The notes under the pieces: generated by a model | The model's input: the letters and a program-made list of their open reading frames with translations, nothing else | The model's database searches: none | What the model was told of the DNA's origin: nothing | Origin: Planctomycetota bacterium | GTDB taxonomy: Bacteria > Planctomycetota > Planctomycetia > Pirellulales > UBA7805 | Direction of reading: 5' to 3' | DNA length: 8,019 bases | Assembly (NCBI GenBank): GCA_030605285.1 | Contig: JAUWIQ010000076.1 | Location: forward strand, 1-8,019 | Translations under genes and position numbers: made by a program | In this document: positions 1 to 6,658 of the stretch, piece by piece | How positions within the stretch are numbered: the first letter of the stretch is position 1 | Layout: each line of letters opens with the position of its first letter

Positions 1-1372
1 CGCGCCACCAGCTGTGTTCATGCCAGAGTGTTTGGACCAGATTTTGTGTCGATTCCTCGCTCAGCCTTACTTGGGTTGCCTGGGATCGTTCCGGCGTCTT
101 GCGTCGTATCCGCCAGATGCGTCCATGCTTGTGCCCACGTTGCCAGTCGATCCCTTCACGCACCGCGTCGGATGCTACGTAACGAGGGTGTTCGACATAT
201 TCTCGGTAGAAGTCAACGACATAGAGTGCTCCGTCCGGTCCAGTCGTCAGATTGACTGGATGGAACCAGCCATCGGTAGAGGCTAAAAATTCCTGCTCTT
301 GCTCGACTCGCTGGGCGACAAATTCCGGTCCCCGGCGGGCCAATTTTCGGCGCAGCACCGTATTGGCGAGCGACTCGCTCACGAAGGCATCTCCCTGATA
401 TTCTTTGCCGAGTCCCTGGTCACGCAGAATCGTCAGGCCACCGAGCGCGTTGTAGTAGTCGGCGCGTTCGCCGTTAAATTGCCTCGGTGGAGGACTAATC
501 GAGTAGACCTTGGCCGTGTCTTGGGGCCTCGCGCAGTCGATGACCGACTGATCGGTAAGATCAGGTCGCATGGCCAGATAAAGATCGGGAATCACCGCCT
601 GACGGATGGGGATCGTGTTCCAGCAGAGAAAGCGGTCACCCCAACGGTTGTGGCTCTGGCCGAATTGGGACTGGCCCGCAAGGGTTTGGAAATCTCCGTG
701 TTGAGGATCAAAGCGAAAATCGCGGGCGCGGATCGATACGGCGGTATCGGAGGCGGCATGAGGGCGACGAATCAGTCCATTGCAGCGACCATTGGCGCCG
801 TAAATCCAGTTGTCGAGTCCCCAGTGCAGTGCATTGGCGCGGAGTTGCTCCGATCCGGTGCCGAACCCGGTCCATTCCACAGATTGCTCATCGGCGATCC
901 CATCGTTGTCGGTATCTCTCAGTCGCAGAATGTCGGGGGCATCGGTCACCAAAACGCTGTCCGCGAAGGGCATCACGCTTGTGGGGCAATGAAGCCCTTC
1001 TGCAAAAACCGTTGCGTTTTCATAGCGGCCGTCACCATCAAGATCTTCCAGTCGACGTATGCGTCCCTGTTTTTTTTCTTGAGGATAGCCAATCATCTCC
1101 GCAACATAGAGTCGTCCCTCAGCGTCCCAGGCAATCGCAACCGGACTTTGTACCGCAGGTTCGGCAGCAACCAATTCGATGACAAGATTAGGATCTGCAA
1201 GTTGGAAGCTGCCCTGCTCTAATTTTGCCGACTGGGGCTGGGAAGTCGTGTCGGCCGAAATGAGGTCGGTAGCCAGAGAGAGAGAGAGCAATGTTGCTGC
1301 GAAATAGATTCCAGCAGCGAACAGGAATTGCCGTCCTGGCCGATTCACGAAGGCGATGGGGTCGGTGGGCAT
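1..1372 (-). CDS. PVC-type membrane-bound dehydrogenase (beta-propeller, N-terminal half; C-terminus beyond window)
   Basis: The frame is open from an ATG at 1372 to the left edge (457 codons, no stop), with a TAA two codons upstream of the ATG, so this start is the longest possible. Residues about 15-38 form a hydrophobic export signal. Residues about 55-425 match the N-terminal domain of the planctomycete/verrucomicrobial putative membrane-bound dehydrogenases (TIGR02604 type, related to PQQ sugar dehydrogenase propellers). Seen directly are two Asp-rich calcium-binding-like loops (DLDGDGRYE, residues 110-118, and DTDNDGIADE, 153-162), GLDNWIYGANGR (185-196), a blade around TGPDGALYVVDFYREY (377-392) and GHKHGRIWRI (413-422). 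The last visible residues, HEHSWWR, are where HEAT-like repeats usually begin. Family members usually continue with those repeats and a CxxCH haem domain, so roughly half is missing. The likely role is oxidation of sugars or other alcohols outside the cytoplasm; the substrate cannot be read from sequence. It lies 64 bases after the ThuA-like gene, probably in the same transcript. No good Shine-Dalgarno is visible. Confidence 0.9.
   Translation of the reverse strand, partial: MPTDPIAFVNRPGRQFLFAAGIYFAATLLSLSLATDLISADTTSQPQSAKLEQGSFQLADPNLVIELVAAEPAVQSPVAIAWDAEGRLYVAEMIGYPQEKKQGRIRRLEDLDGDGRYENATVFAEGLHCPTSVMPFADSVLVTDAPDILRLRDTDNDGIADEQSVEWTGFGTGSEQLRANALHWGLDNWIYGANGRCNGLIRRPHAASDTAVSIRARDFRFDPQHGDFQTLAGQSQFGQSHNRWGDRFLCWNTIPIRQAVIPDLYLAMRPDLTDQSVIDCARPQDTAKVYSISPPPRQFNGERADYYNALGGLTILRDQGLGKEYQGDAFVSESLANTVLRRKLARRGPEFVAQRVEQEQEFLASTDGWFHPVNLTTGPDGALYVVDFYREYVEHPRYVASDAVREGIDWQRGHKHGRIWRIRRKTPERSQATQVRLSEESTQNLVQTLWHEHSWWR
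1275..1288. repeat. (AG)7 dinucleotide repeat inside the dehydrogenase signal peptide
   Basis: There are seven uninterrupted AG units on the plus strand, read as CT units in the dehydrogenase gene. They encode the alternating Leu-Ser stretch at about residues 28-32 of the export signal. Tracts of this kind can gain or lose units by polymerase slippage, which would shift the reading frame. Whether that happens here is not known. Confidence 0.8.
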
Positions 1373-1436
1373 GACTTATTCATGATCGGCTTGGATCAGA
1401 CATTTTGCAATGGTCTGGTCAAAGAAGCAAAACGCC

Positions 1437-2441
1437 TTATTTCGGTGTTGCTGGATCGGCAGAGGCCTTGCGCTGTTCGTCGGCAAGCCAGTGCGTGGCG
1501 TTAGTGAGGATTTTTAATGGGATCTTCTGGTGATAGATCGGATAGGTCTCATGTCCAGGTCGAAAGTAAAACACCTTGCCCTTGCCAAGATGCCAGAGCA
1601 TGCCGCTGCGAAACCACGCGCCGTCTTCCCAGCGTTCTTCAAAGAGAACTTCGTCGGGCGTTGGTACCTGAAAGGGCTCATCATACATCTCAGTCTGCGC
1701 GATTTCTGATTGTGCCGGAATCCCCTCAGCGATGGGATGGTCGGCTGTGAGGACGCGCAATTGGCTTGGTTTTCCCTCATCCCGATAGGCCGGAAAACAA
1801 CAATTGGGTAGATAGAGCGCTACTTCAATTCTTCCGTCCGGGAATTTTCTCGGTACGGTTCGGGGGGTACGGGGCTCGTTTCGCTTGGGAAGATAATATC
1901 GGGTTCTGAGCGGAATTTCCTTTAAGGTTGGTCGTTGGTTGGCTCCGTGATACTGTGCTAAGGCATTTTGGCGACTCTTTTCATTCATCGCTTCCACAAA
2001 AGGAGTTGCCCAGTGCGATGAATGCAGCGCGATTAGCGATACCTGACCTGCGGAAATACGAGCCACGATTTTTCGACCGGTTTCAGGCGTAATCTTTGAA
2101 TGCCGTACGTGGCCCCACCAGATGATCACTTCCGCAAAATCGAGAACGGTTTCATCCAAACCCTGAGACGCATCATCCAACGCCTGCAAGCGAACATCAA
2201 AATTCCCGGTCGCTTGCAGGTGTCTGGCAACAGCTTCTCCTAGAAATCTGCCACCGTACGTTTTTTTCTGTTCCGGCTGGCGCTCATCCCAGATCACCAC
2301 CCGCACGGGATCGCCCAGGGCTGAGTCTTCGTTGGCAGTTGCAGTTTTGCCCAAACTGCCCGCCATTGCCAAGATCAACAGGGCGCATAGATGTCCGCAA
2401 CAAAAAAGCGGTTGTTCTTTGAGGAGGACGTTTGCGCGCAT
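1437..2441 (-). CDS. Secreted ThuA-like protein (trehalose-utilisation family)
   Basis: This is a 334-residue protein of the ThuA-like family (PF06283), which has a class I glutamine-amidotransferase-like fold. ThuA of rhizobia takes part in catabolism of trehalose and related disaccharides through 3-keto sugars; the role of planctomycete homologues is less clear. An N-terminal hydrophobic segment (about residues 17-30) with likely cleavage after TATA (33-36) indicates export. Family motifs visible in order are RVVIWDE (47-53), VIIWWGHVRH (105-114), ALHSSHW (138-144), EMYDEPFQVPTPDEVLFEERW (251-271, in two conserved blocks), FRSGMLWHLGKGKV (277-290) and FYFRPGHETYPIY (291-303). The length is normal for the secreted planctomycete branch. 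The ATG at 2441 is the only start that keeps the whole signal peptide; no Shine-Dalgarno is evident. The dehydrogenase starts 64 bases downstream, and this pairing is common in planctomycetes. It points to a shared role in oxidative sugar processing, which is inference. Confidence 0.9.
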   Translation of the reverse strand: MRANVLLKEQPLFCCGHLCALLILAMAGSLGKTATANEDSALGDPVRVVIWDERQPEQKKTYGGRFLGEAVARHLQATGNFDVRLQALDDASQGLDETVLDFAEVIIWWGHVRHSKITPETGRKIVARISAGQVSLIALHSSHWATPFVEAMNEKSRQNALAQYHGANQRPTLKEIPLRTRYYLPKRNEPRTPRTVPRKFPDGRIEVALYLPNCCFPAYRDEGKPSQLRVLTADHPIAEGIPAQSEIAQTEMYDEPFQVPTPDEVLFEERWEDGAWFRSGMLWHLGKGKVFYFRPGHETYPIYHQKIPLKILTNATHWLADEQRKASADPATPK

Positions 2442-2455
2442 GAAACAGCCCAGAG

Positions 2456-2474
2456 AAAAAGAGAAAAAGTTCTC
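2456..2474 (-). terminator. Weak terminator-like hairpin between the 620-residue gene and the ThuA-like gene
   Basis: On the minus strand GAGAA (2474-2470) can pair with TTCTC (2465-2461) around a four-base loop, followed directly by five T. The stem is only five pairs with two G-C, so termination would be inefficient at best. It lies about 97 bases after the upstream gene's stop and 15 bases before the ThuA start. It could partly uncouple the two gene pairs or be chance. Confidence 0.2.
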
Positions 2475-2570
2475 CCGGTCCCGCTATTTCAGCCTAGCAG
2501 TTTCCAGCCCTTTTTCCAATGAGAGGGTCTCTGGGAACCAGAATCGCTGGGAGAGAAGGAGTGAGACGAT

Positions 2571-4433
2571 TCAGGATGGATCGACTACTTTGCTGATTAA
2601 CTGGTAACCAATTTTCATCCAGCCGTTCTGAAAACTGAATTCCTTTGGTTGCAAGTTGCGGAGCATGCTGAGCGAACCGCCGGTCGGTGGTACGAGACCG
2701 TCGAAATAGAGTTCTTTAGGCATGACGGCGCCAAACTTCCAGTGGATGAAGTCGAGTAATTTCTGTTGTTCTGTATCGGGCGTACGGCCATCGACAAATG
2801 CTACCGAAACTTCTTCTTCGCGGAACAGTACCGGGCCATCGGCCGTGATCTGCATACGGAATGCAGTGGAGATATCAATCAGATCCTGATGCGACTGGCC
2901 CTCACGAGTGATTTGTTGACTGCGCACGGTGATCTGAAACTGCCCGTTGTAAAATCGGACCACAATAGGGCGCGTGTCAGAAAAAGTCAGGGCCCAACGG
3001 TCTGTACGATCGTGGACCCAGAGGCCACGTGGTTCCGAGCCGGTGAGCGTGTTGAGGCAATTGAGCCACTGCTTGTCCGTGATTTGTTTCCCTCCGAACA
3101 GGCCCTCGGCATAATTGCCGATCATCGATTCGTGAATCGCAAATCCTAGGTCGTGATCAAGATTTAAGGCTGGCGCCGCGTCTGGGGCACCAAGCTGCCA
3201 GACATCGGCAGCTCGTGCGTGCAGTTGCAACTCCCTGGACGTGGTGCTGAATTGCATTAGCGAGGGAAACGTTCCGTAACATCGATTGGGTGTGCGGAAA
3301 TTTTTTATGAAGATTTGGTTTGCTTCCTCTAATGCGGTCTCGGCCTGTTGGTTGAGTTGTGATTCAACCCGACGGCTGGTTTTCTGAGAAACCGCGGCCT
3401 CTGCCTCAGGCTTTTGTTGCGGTGCGCGACGGCGAGCAATACGTTCGATGATGCGTCGATTAGCCTCTATGTCATGGATACGCACCGAGGTGGAACAACG
3501 CGCCTCTGCGGGTTGAAAACTGATACCCTCCTTATTCAGATGGATTCGTTTTCGAGCACTTACATTGGTAAGAAATGAGCCGTGTACCGTGATCGGCCCC
3601 TGCTGCGTGATGGTACTTGGTGCACGGCACTTGCCCTCAAGGATTAGATCGATCGCGGCTTGCTGACCGCTTTCGATTAATGCGGCCTTTAGATAGGCCG
3701 TGGTGATCGCCTGGCCTCTTGTTCTCCTCCCATCTTCAGACTCGTTGATGATCATTTCATCACGAACATCTCGGGACAAGAGGCGATTGACCAAGCGCAA
3801 ACTGATGCGACCATAGGTATTAGGATGCATGAATCGATTTTGGATGGATTGGATTGCCTCATGGCCAGAATCAATCGAACGTTCCAGAGAGTAGAGTTCG
3901 CGGCCAACGCGATAGGAATCTTCGTAATTCGGTTGACGTTCGTAACGGGCCAGCGAATTTGCCAAGTTTTCAAGGCAGCGATCGAACTGGCCGTCTTGAC
4001 TCATCGCTTCCTGCACATCCGTCTCATGGATATACTCCCGCAGTGCTGCCTGGACTTGTCGGAAGGGATCCAGGTCCAGTCCGCTGTGGTAACGCCGAAA
4101 TGCAAGCAAAACGGTTTTTAGCACTTTCGTATTGCTTTTCGGTTTTGCGAGTTGCTCTACCAGATCGTCCCACTGCAGATACTCTCGCCAACCGACTGCG
4201 ACCTCGGGATTGGCGGTCTCCAGAAACGCCGCCAAGGCCTCGACCGCGTGGGATAACTGCTCCTGGTAGGGGTGCAGGTCGCTCGTGTCGGAGTGGCGTG
4301 GAGAGAGTTGCAGGGCTAATTCAGCACGGATTTCTGCCGCCCGCATGCGGAGAGGCGGTTCGGTGGCGCTGGCCGCAGAAAATGCCAATAGCGCCGTTGA
4401 AAACAGCAGGGCGCATGGCCATCTTATCAACAT
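2571..4433 (-). CDS. Secreted protein of unknown function (620 residues)
   Basis: I do not recognise a named domain. Residues 1-23 are a clear signal peptide (hydrophobic core LLFSTALLAF, cleavage after ASA). Residues about 28-270 look mainly alpha-helical. Residues 278-320 look beta-rich (ITVHGSF, KRIHLNKEGISF, SVRIHDIE). Residues 321-378 are a charged, probably helical or coiled-coil stretch rich in Arg, Glu and Gln. Residues 385-620 are beta-rich and contain the segment FAIHESMIGNYAEGLFGGK (431-449), the strand pattern WALTFSDTRPIVVRFYNGQFQITVRS (480-505, noted in parts) and a C-terminal FQNGWMKIGYQL (601-612). Cysteines are few, and no haem motif or obvious catalytic signature is visible. 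The start at 4433 has GGAG at 4442-4439, five bases upstream. It begins 21 bases after the redoxin-cytochrome-PHM gene ends, so the two are almost certainly cotranscribed. A scaffolding, lipid- or ligand-binding role is possible but only a guess. Confidence 0.88.
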   Translation of the reverse strand: MLIRWPCALLFSTALLAFSAASATEPPLRMRAAEIRAELALQLSPRHSDTSDLHPYQEQLSHAVEALAAFLETANPEVAVGWREYLQWDDLVEQLAKPKSNTKVLKTVLLAFRRYHSGLDLDPFRQVQAALREYIHETDVQEAMSQDGQFDRCLENLANSLARYERQPNYEDSYRVGRELYSLERSIDSGHEAIQSIQNRFMHPNTYGRISLRLVNRLLSRDVRDEMIINESEDGRRTRGQAITTAYLKAALIESGQQAAIDLILEGKCRAPSTITQQGPITVHGSFLTNVSARKRIHLNKEGISFQPAEARCSTSVRIHDIEANRRIIERIARRRAPQQKPEAEAAVSQKTSRRVESQLNQQAETALEEANQIFIKNFRTPNRCYGTFPSLMQFSTTSRELQLHARAADVWQLGAPDAAPALNLDHDLGFAIHESMIGNYAEGLFGGKQITDKQWLNCLNTLTGSEPRGLWVHDRTDRWALTFSDTRPIVVRFYNGQFQITVRSQQITREGQSHQDLIDISTAFRMQITADGPVLFREEEVSVAFVDGRTPDTEQQKLLDFIHWKFGAVMPKELYFDGLVPPTGGSLSMLRNLQPKEFSFQNGWMKIGYQLISKVVDPS

Positions 4434-4438
4434 AGTAA

Positions 4439-4442
4439 CTCC
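4439..4442 (-). promoter_or_regulatory. Ribosome binding site of the 620-residue gene
   Basis: GGAG on the minus strand lies five bases before the ATG at 4433, inside the 21-base gap after the preceding stop codon. It supports this start and independent ribosome entry within the operon. Confidence 0.5.
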
Positions 4443-4454
4443 GCTTAGAAAAAC

Positions 4455-6272
4455 TTAGTTTGTTTTGGGTGACGAAGGTACGACGCGAAATTTAAATCGC
4501 GTACTGAACATTTCGTCGGCGCTCTGTTGACCATACTCCACGGTGGCGTTTGGATCGGGGTTGTTCGGGTTCAGGTAGGAATTATCAAAGATGCCAGTGG
4601 CCAGCAGTTCACTGCCCGCAGATAGAAAGAGGGGTGTCTTCAGTTCGTATGTCCGCTGCCAGTCTGGATTCCAAACCGGTACGCTTAGAATAGTTTCGCG
4701 GCTGGTGATTTTCTCAGTTTCGGGATCTCGCTCGACCTGCTCGACCCGGAATGATTTTCCGCGGTAATGAAAATGGGGTCGAATTGCGTCGATCTGCACA
4801 TCGTGGGGGAAGTAATAGCTGTCCTGCATCTTGTGATGCGAGGCCCTGGGGGGTATATGAAAACGCCCGATCGGTTTTCGAAAAACTTTGGTGAGTACTT
4901 CCTCCTGGGGAGGCTGATCGACCCACCTGAAAGCAACCCTGGAGCGATCAACGACTGCACTGCGATTATTTGGCGTATAGTGAATTTCAAAAATGAGATC
5001 GGAGTTCTTTGGAATACGCACAGCTTGATCGGGTGCATACTGTTTGACGTTGTAGATATCCCCGGGCACATAGTCATTGATCAGGGTGGCACCTTCGCCG
5101 TTCAATCCGTAGAGTTCTGCCATACCGGAGAAGCCGGTAAAGACTCTGTTGCCCGTGGGTACCAGATGGAGTGAGATGTGGTGGACGACTCTCGTATCGC
5201 CAGGCTTGATTTCCACCGCCTGAAACCAACGATCCTCCTTAAAACCAAGTTTGGCTCGGAAAAACTGATAGTCGAGAACACCGGTTTTGGGAACTAAAAA
5301 ACCGTCGGTTGCATAGACGTAGTCGGGTTCGCCGATTTCCCAGGTGTCTGGATCGGGCCACTCGACCGGTGGTGGTGTATCTTGAAAGTCTCCCTCGACG
5401 GCCCCTGAGCGGACCCAGTCGTCGAGGATGCGGATTTCCCGTTTTGAGAGCCGTGGGTCGTTAAGAAGTTTGCCGTGCTTGGGGTTCAAGAATCCATGCC
5501 ATGGAGGCATCCGCCTCTCCAGTACGTTTTCTTGGATTCGTGTAGCACTGTAATAGGCATCTTCGTAAGTGATCAATTCGAAGGGTGCGGCACCGTTTTC
5601 ACGATGGCAGGTTTCACAGCGTCTTTGCAAAATAGGTGCAATATCCCGATAGAAGGTTGGGGCCTGCGACGGATCGGGTCTTCCAAGACGCTCGATCGGA
5701 CAACCGGAGGGTGGCATCGACTTGATTTTGACAGGTTCGCCACTCAGGATCTGTTCGATCGCATCTCTTAAATAATGTTTGCTCGCTTTGGATAGTCGCC
5801 CCTGTTTTTTGAATTGGTTATCAATCGCGCCCTGATAGCGGATCTCCCAGTTGGCATCCAGGACGACGACTTCGGGTGTGACTTGCGCATCGAGCAGGTC
5901 GGCGAGACGATGTTCGAGATCCAGAAGTGCCGGGAAGGGAATGTCCTGGTCGTGCGCGTGATGGGCCATTTTCGTCACGTCAACACGGGCATTCGGATAA
6001 ATTCCGAAAAATTTGATACCCTGCTTATTATATTTCGCGTGCAGCGCTCGCAGTCGTGGCATGTAGAGTTGAGCTACGGGACAGTCGACGCCCGTAAAAA
6101 GGAAGACCATCGCTTTGGTATCTTCTTGTTTTAGCTCAGACAAGCTGTGAATTGTCGAGTAGATGCTTTTGAGTTGTGGTCGCTCGGCTCGATTTTTTGG
6201 AATCACAAGAGGGTCAGCCCAGAGTGGGGAGAGGATGACCGTGGATAATAAACTCGCGAGAACAAATCTCAT
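4455..6272 (-). CDS. Secreted redoxin / cytochrome c / copper type II monooxygenase-like fusion protein
   Basis: This 605-residue protein has a signal peptide (1-19, cleavage near LWA-DP) and three recognisable parts. (1) Residues about 35-180 are a thioredoxin-fold redoxin of the peroxiredoxin-like type, with TGVDCPVAQLYMPRL (60-74, Cys64) and a further cysteine in PPSGCPI (Cys191). (2) Residues about 203-293 are a planctomycete-type cytochrome c with CETCH (219-223), a likely axial Met255 in RRMPPWH, and LDDWVRSGA (283-291). (3) Residues about 310-600 resemble peptidylglycine alpha-hydroxylating / dopamine beta monooxygenases. They hold HH (364-365), His431 in IHYTP, HFH (500-502), FDNSYLNPNNPDP (562-574) and DEM (586-588, Met588). 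By analogy with PHM these are the full ligand sets of the CuH (three His) and CuM (two His, one Met) sites. The protein is probably exported and redox active; the substrate is unknown. It is the first gene of the leftward cluster. AGAGGA nine bases before the ATG supports the start. Confidence 0.92.
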   Translation of the reverse strand: MRFVLASLLSTVILSPLWADPLVIPKNRAERPQLKSIYSTIHSLSELKQEDTKAMVFLFTGVDCPVAQLYMPRLRALHAKYNKQGIKFFGIYPNARVDVTKMAHHAHDQDIPFPALLDLEHRLADLLDAQVTPEVVVLDANWEIRYQGAIDNQFKKQGRLSKASKHYLRDAIEQILSGEPVKIKSMPPSGCPIERLGRPDPSQAPTFYRDIAPILQRRCETCHRENGAAPFELITYEDAYYSATRIQENVLERRMPPWHGFLNPKHGKLLNDPRLSKREIRILDDWVRSGAVEGDFQDTPPPVEWPDPDTWEIGEPDYVYATDGFLVPKTGVLDYQFFRAKLGFKEDRWFQAVEIKPGDTRVVHHISLHLVPTGNRVFTGFSGMAELYGLNGEGATLINDYVPGDIYNVKQYAPDQAVRIPKNSDLIFEIHYTPNNRSAVVDRSRVAFRWVDQPPQEEVLTKVFRKPIGRFHIPPRASHHKMQDSYYFPHDVQIDAIRPHFHYRGKSFRVEQVERDPETEKITSRETILSVPVWNPDWQRTYELKTPLFLSAGSELLATGIFDNSYLNPNNPDPNATVEYGQQSADEMFSTRFKFRVVPSSPKTN

Positions 6273-6281
6273 GCAAAAAAT

Positions 6282-6287
6282 TCCTCT
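6282..6287 (-). promoter_or_regulatory. Ribosome binding site of the redoxin-cytochrome c-PHM-like gene
   Basis: AGAGGA on the minus strand is separated from the ATG at 6272 by nine bases, a normal distance, and fixes the start of the first gene in the leftward cluster. Confidence 0.55.
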
Positions 6288-6390
6288 GCTATCGTCAACC
6301 TAGCGCCTGGAGACTCTCGGATAACAAAAACCTGCGGATGGTAGTTTTGCTTAACCTCCTATCTGATATCGGAAGTCCGCATTCGGCAGC

Positions 6391-6409
6391 TTATTTCAGA
6401 GCGAAATAA
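6391..6409. repeat. Inverted repeat TTATTTC-N5-GAAATAA
   Basis: Two perfect 7-base arms (6391-6397 and 6403-6409) flank a 5-base spacer. The arms are AT-rich with one G-C pair each. It lies 119 bases upstream of the redoxin-cytochrome-PHM start, on the side of the leftward promoter. An operator dyad or chance are both possible. Confidence 0.45.
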
Positions 6410-6443
6410 AAAGGATATGACGAACGATGCGGTCCTAACTCCT

Positions 6444-6464
6444 GGATGAAAACACAGTTCATCC
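6444..6464. repeat. Inverted repeat GGATGAA-N7-TTCATCC
   Basis: Two perfect 7-base arms (6444-6450 and 6458-6464) flank a 7-base spacer. Arm centres are 14 bases apart. No T-run follows, so it is not an intrinsic terminator. Its position near the middle of the divergent region fits an operator site or a hairpin in a leader transcript. Confidence 0.5.
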
Positions 6465-6473
6465 TCCCTGTGA

Positions 6474-6499
6474 CTGCCAGAACCGTTCTTGATTGGCAG
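6474..6499. repeat. Inverted repeat CTGCCA-N14-TGGCAG overlapping a direct repeat
   Basis: Perfect 6-base arms (6474-6479 and 6494-6499) are separated by 14 bases. The same segment also holds an imperfect direct repeat, TGCCAGAACCG (6475-6485) and TGGCAGAACCG (6494-6504), ten of eleven bases identical and 19 bases apart. Such a layout can be a binding site for a dimeric regulator; no specific regulator can be named. Confidence 0.45.
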
Positions 6500-6590
6500 A
6501 ACCGCTACAGATTATTGCTCAGCAACTTGATACGACACGTTGACCCCGGCACCCAGTAGGACCGCGTTTGCCGGGAAATGAGAGGTTAAA

Positions 6591-6647
6591 ATGGCATTTA
6601 CAGCGGAACCTTTGCGCGATACGGTGGCCCATCTCTCCGCAAGCTAG
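6591..6647 (+). CDS. Possible 18-codon leader peptide upstream of the 272-residue gene
   Basis: A short frame starts at ATG 6591, with AGAGG five bases before it (6581-6585), and encodes MAFTAEPLRDTVAHLSAS. Its TAG stop (6645-6647) overlaps the AGAAGG Shine-Dalgarno of the next gene and ends 11 bases before that gene's ATG. This arrangement would allow translational coupling. The peptide has no run of one amino acid that would suggest attenuation. A frame this short can arise by chance, so it is only a candidate. Confidence 0.25.
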   Translation: MAFTAEPLRDTVAHLSAS

Positions 6648-6651
6648 AAGG
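6646..6651 (+). promoter_or_regulatory. Ribosome binding site of the 272-residue secreted protein
   Basis: AGAAGG is followed by seven bases and then the ATG at 6659. This favours 6659 over the internal ATG at 6677 (residue 7). Confidence 0.5.
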
Positions 6652-6658
6652 CATCAAA

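Larger units (their letters stand above)
6273..6590. other. Divergent intergenic control region
   Basis: This stretch of about 320 bases separates the leftward cluster from the rightward gene and must hold both promoters. I found no coding frame with support on either strand. It contains three perfect short inverted repeats (6391-6409, 6444-6464 and 6474-6499; separate entries). A perfect AGGAGG-like sequence on the minus strand (around 6353-6360) has no start codon at a useful distance. A very weak sigma-70-like pair for the rightward gene can be read at 6489-6494 (TTGATT) with 6512-6517 (TTATTG), 17 bases apart. I do not consider it strong enough for a promoter call. Confidence 0.6.

Noticed and set aside
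299..1222. A 307-codon open frame on the plus strand.
   Set aside because: It is the mirror of the dehydrogenase gene on the minus strand, whose translation shows clear family motifs throughout. The plus-strand product has no recognisable features.
2421..2607. A plus-strand frame from ATG 2440 with GAGGAGG 12 bases upstream.
   Set aside because: The Shine-Dalgarno-like bases are the complement of ThuA signal-peptide codons, the spacing is long, and the product is charged low-complexity sequence without a family. It covers the start of ThuA in antisense.
3854..4435. A 193-codon plus-strand frame opposite the 620-residue gene.
   Set aside because: It is an antisense shadow: Arg/Pro-rich composition, no start signal, and the minus strand has a signal peptide, ribosome binding site and operon context.
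4767..5174. Plus-strand frames opposite the redoxin-cytochrome-PHM gene.
   Set aside because: The minus-strand protein holds all its catalytic motifs over this range; the plus-strand frames have none.
6353..6360. A perfect AGGAGG-type ribosome binding site on the minus strand upstream of the redoxin gene.
   Set aside because: No ATG, GTG or TTG follows within a usable distance on that strand, and the real start has its own AGAGGA.
6489..6517. A sigma-70-like promoter (TTGATT, 17 bases, TTATTG).
   Set aside because: Both boxes are poor matches and the spacing alone is not convincing, so it is only mentioned in the control-region entry.
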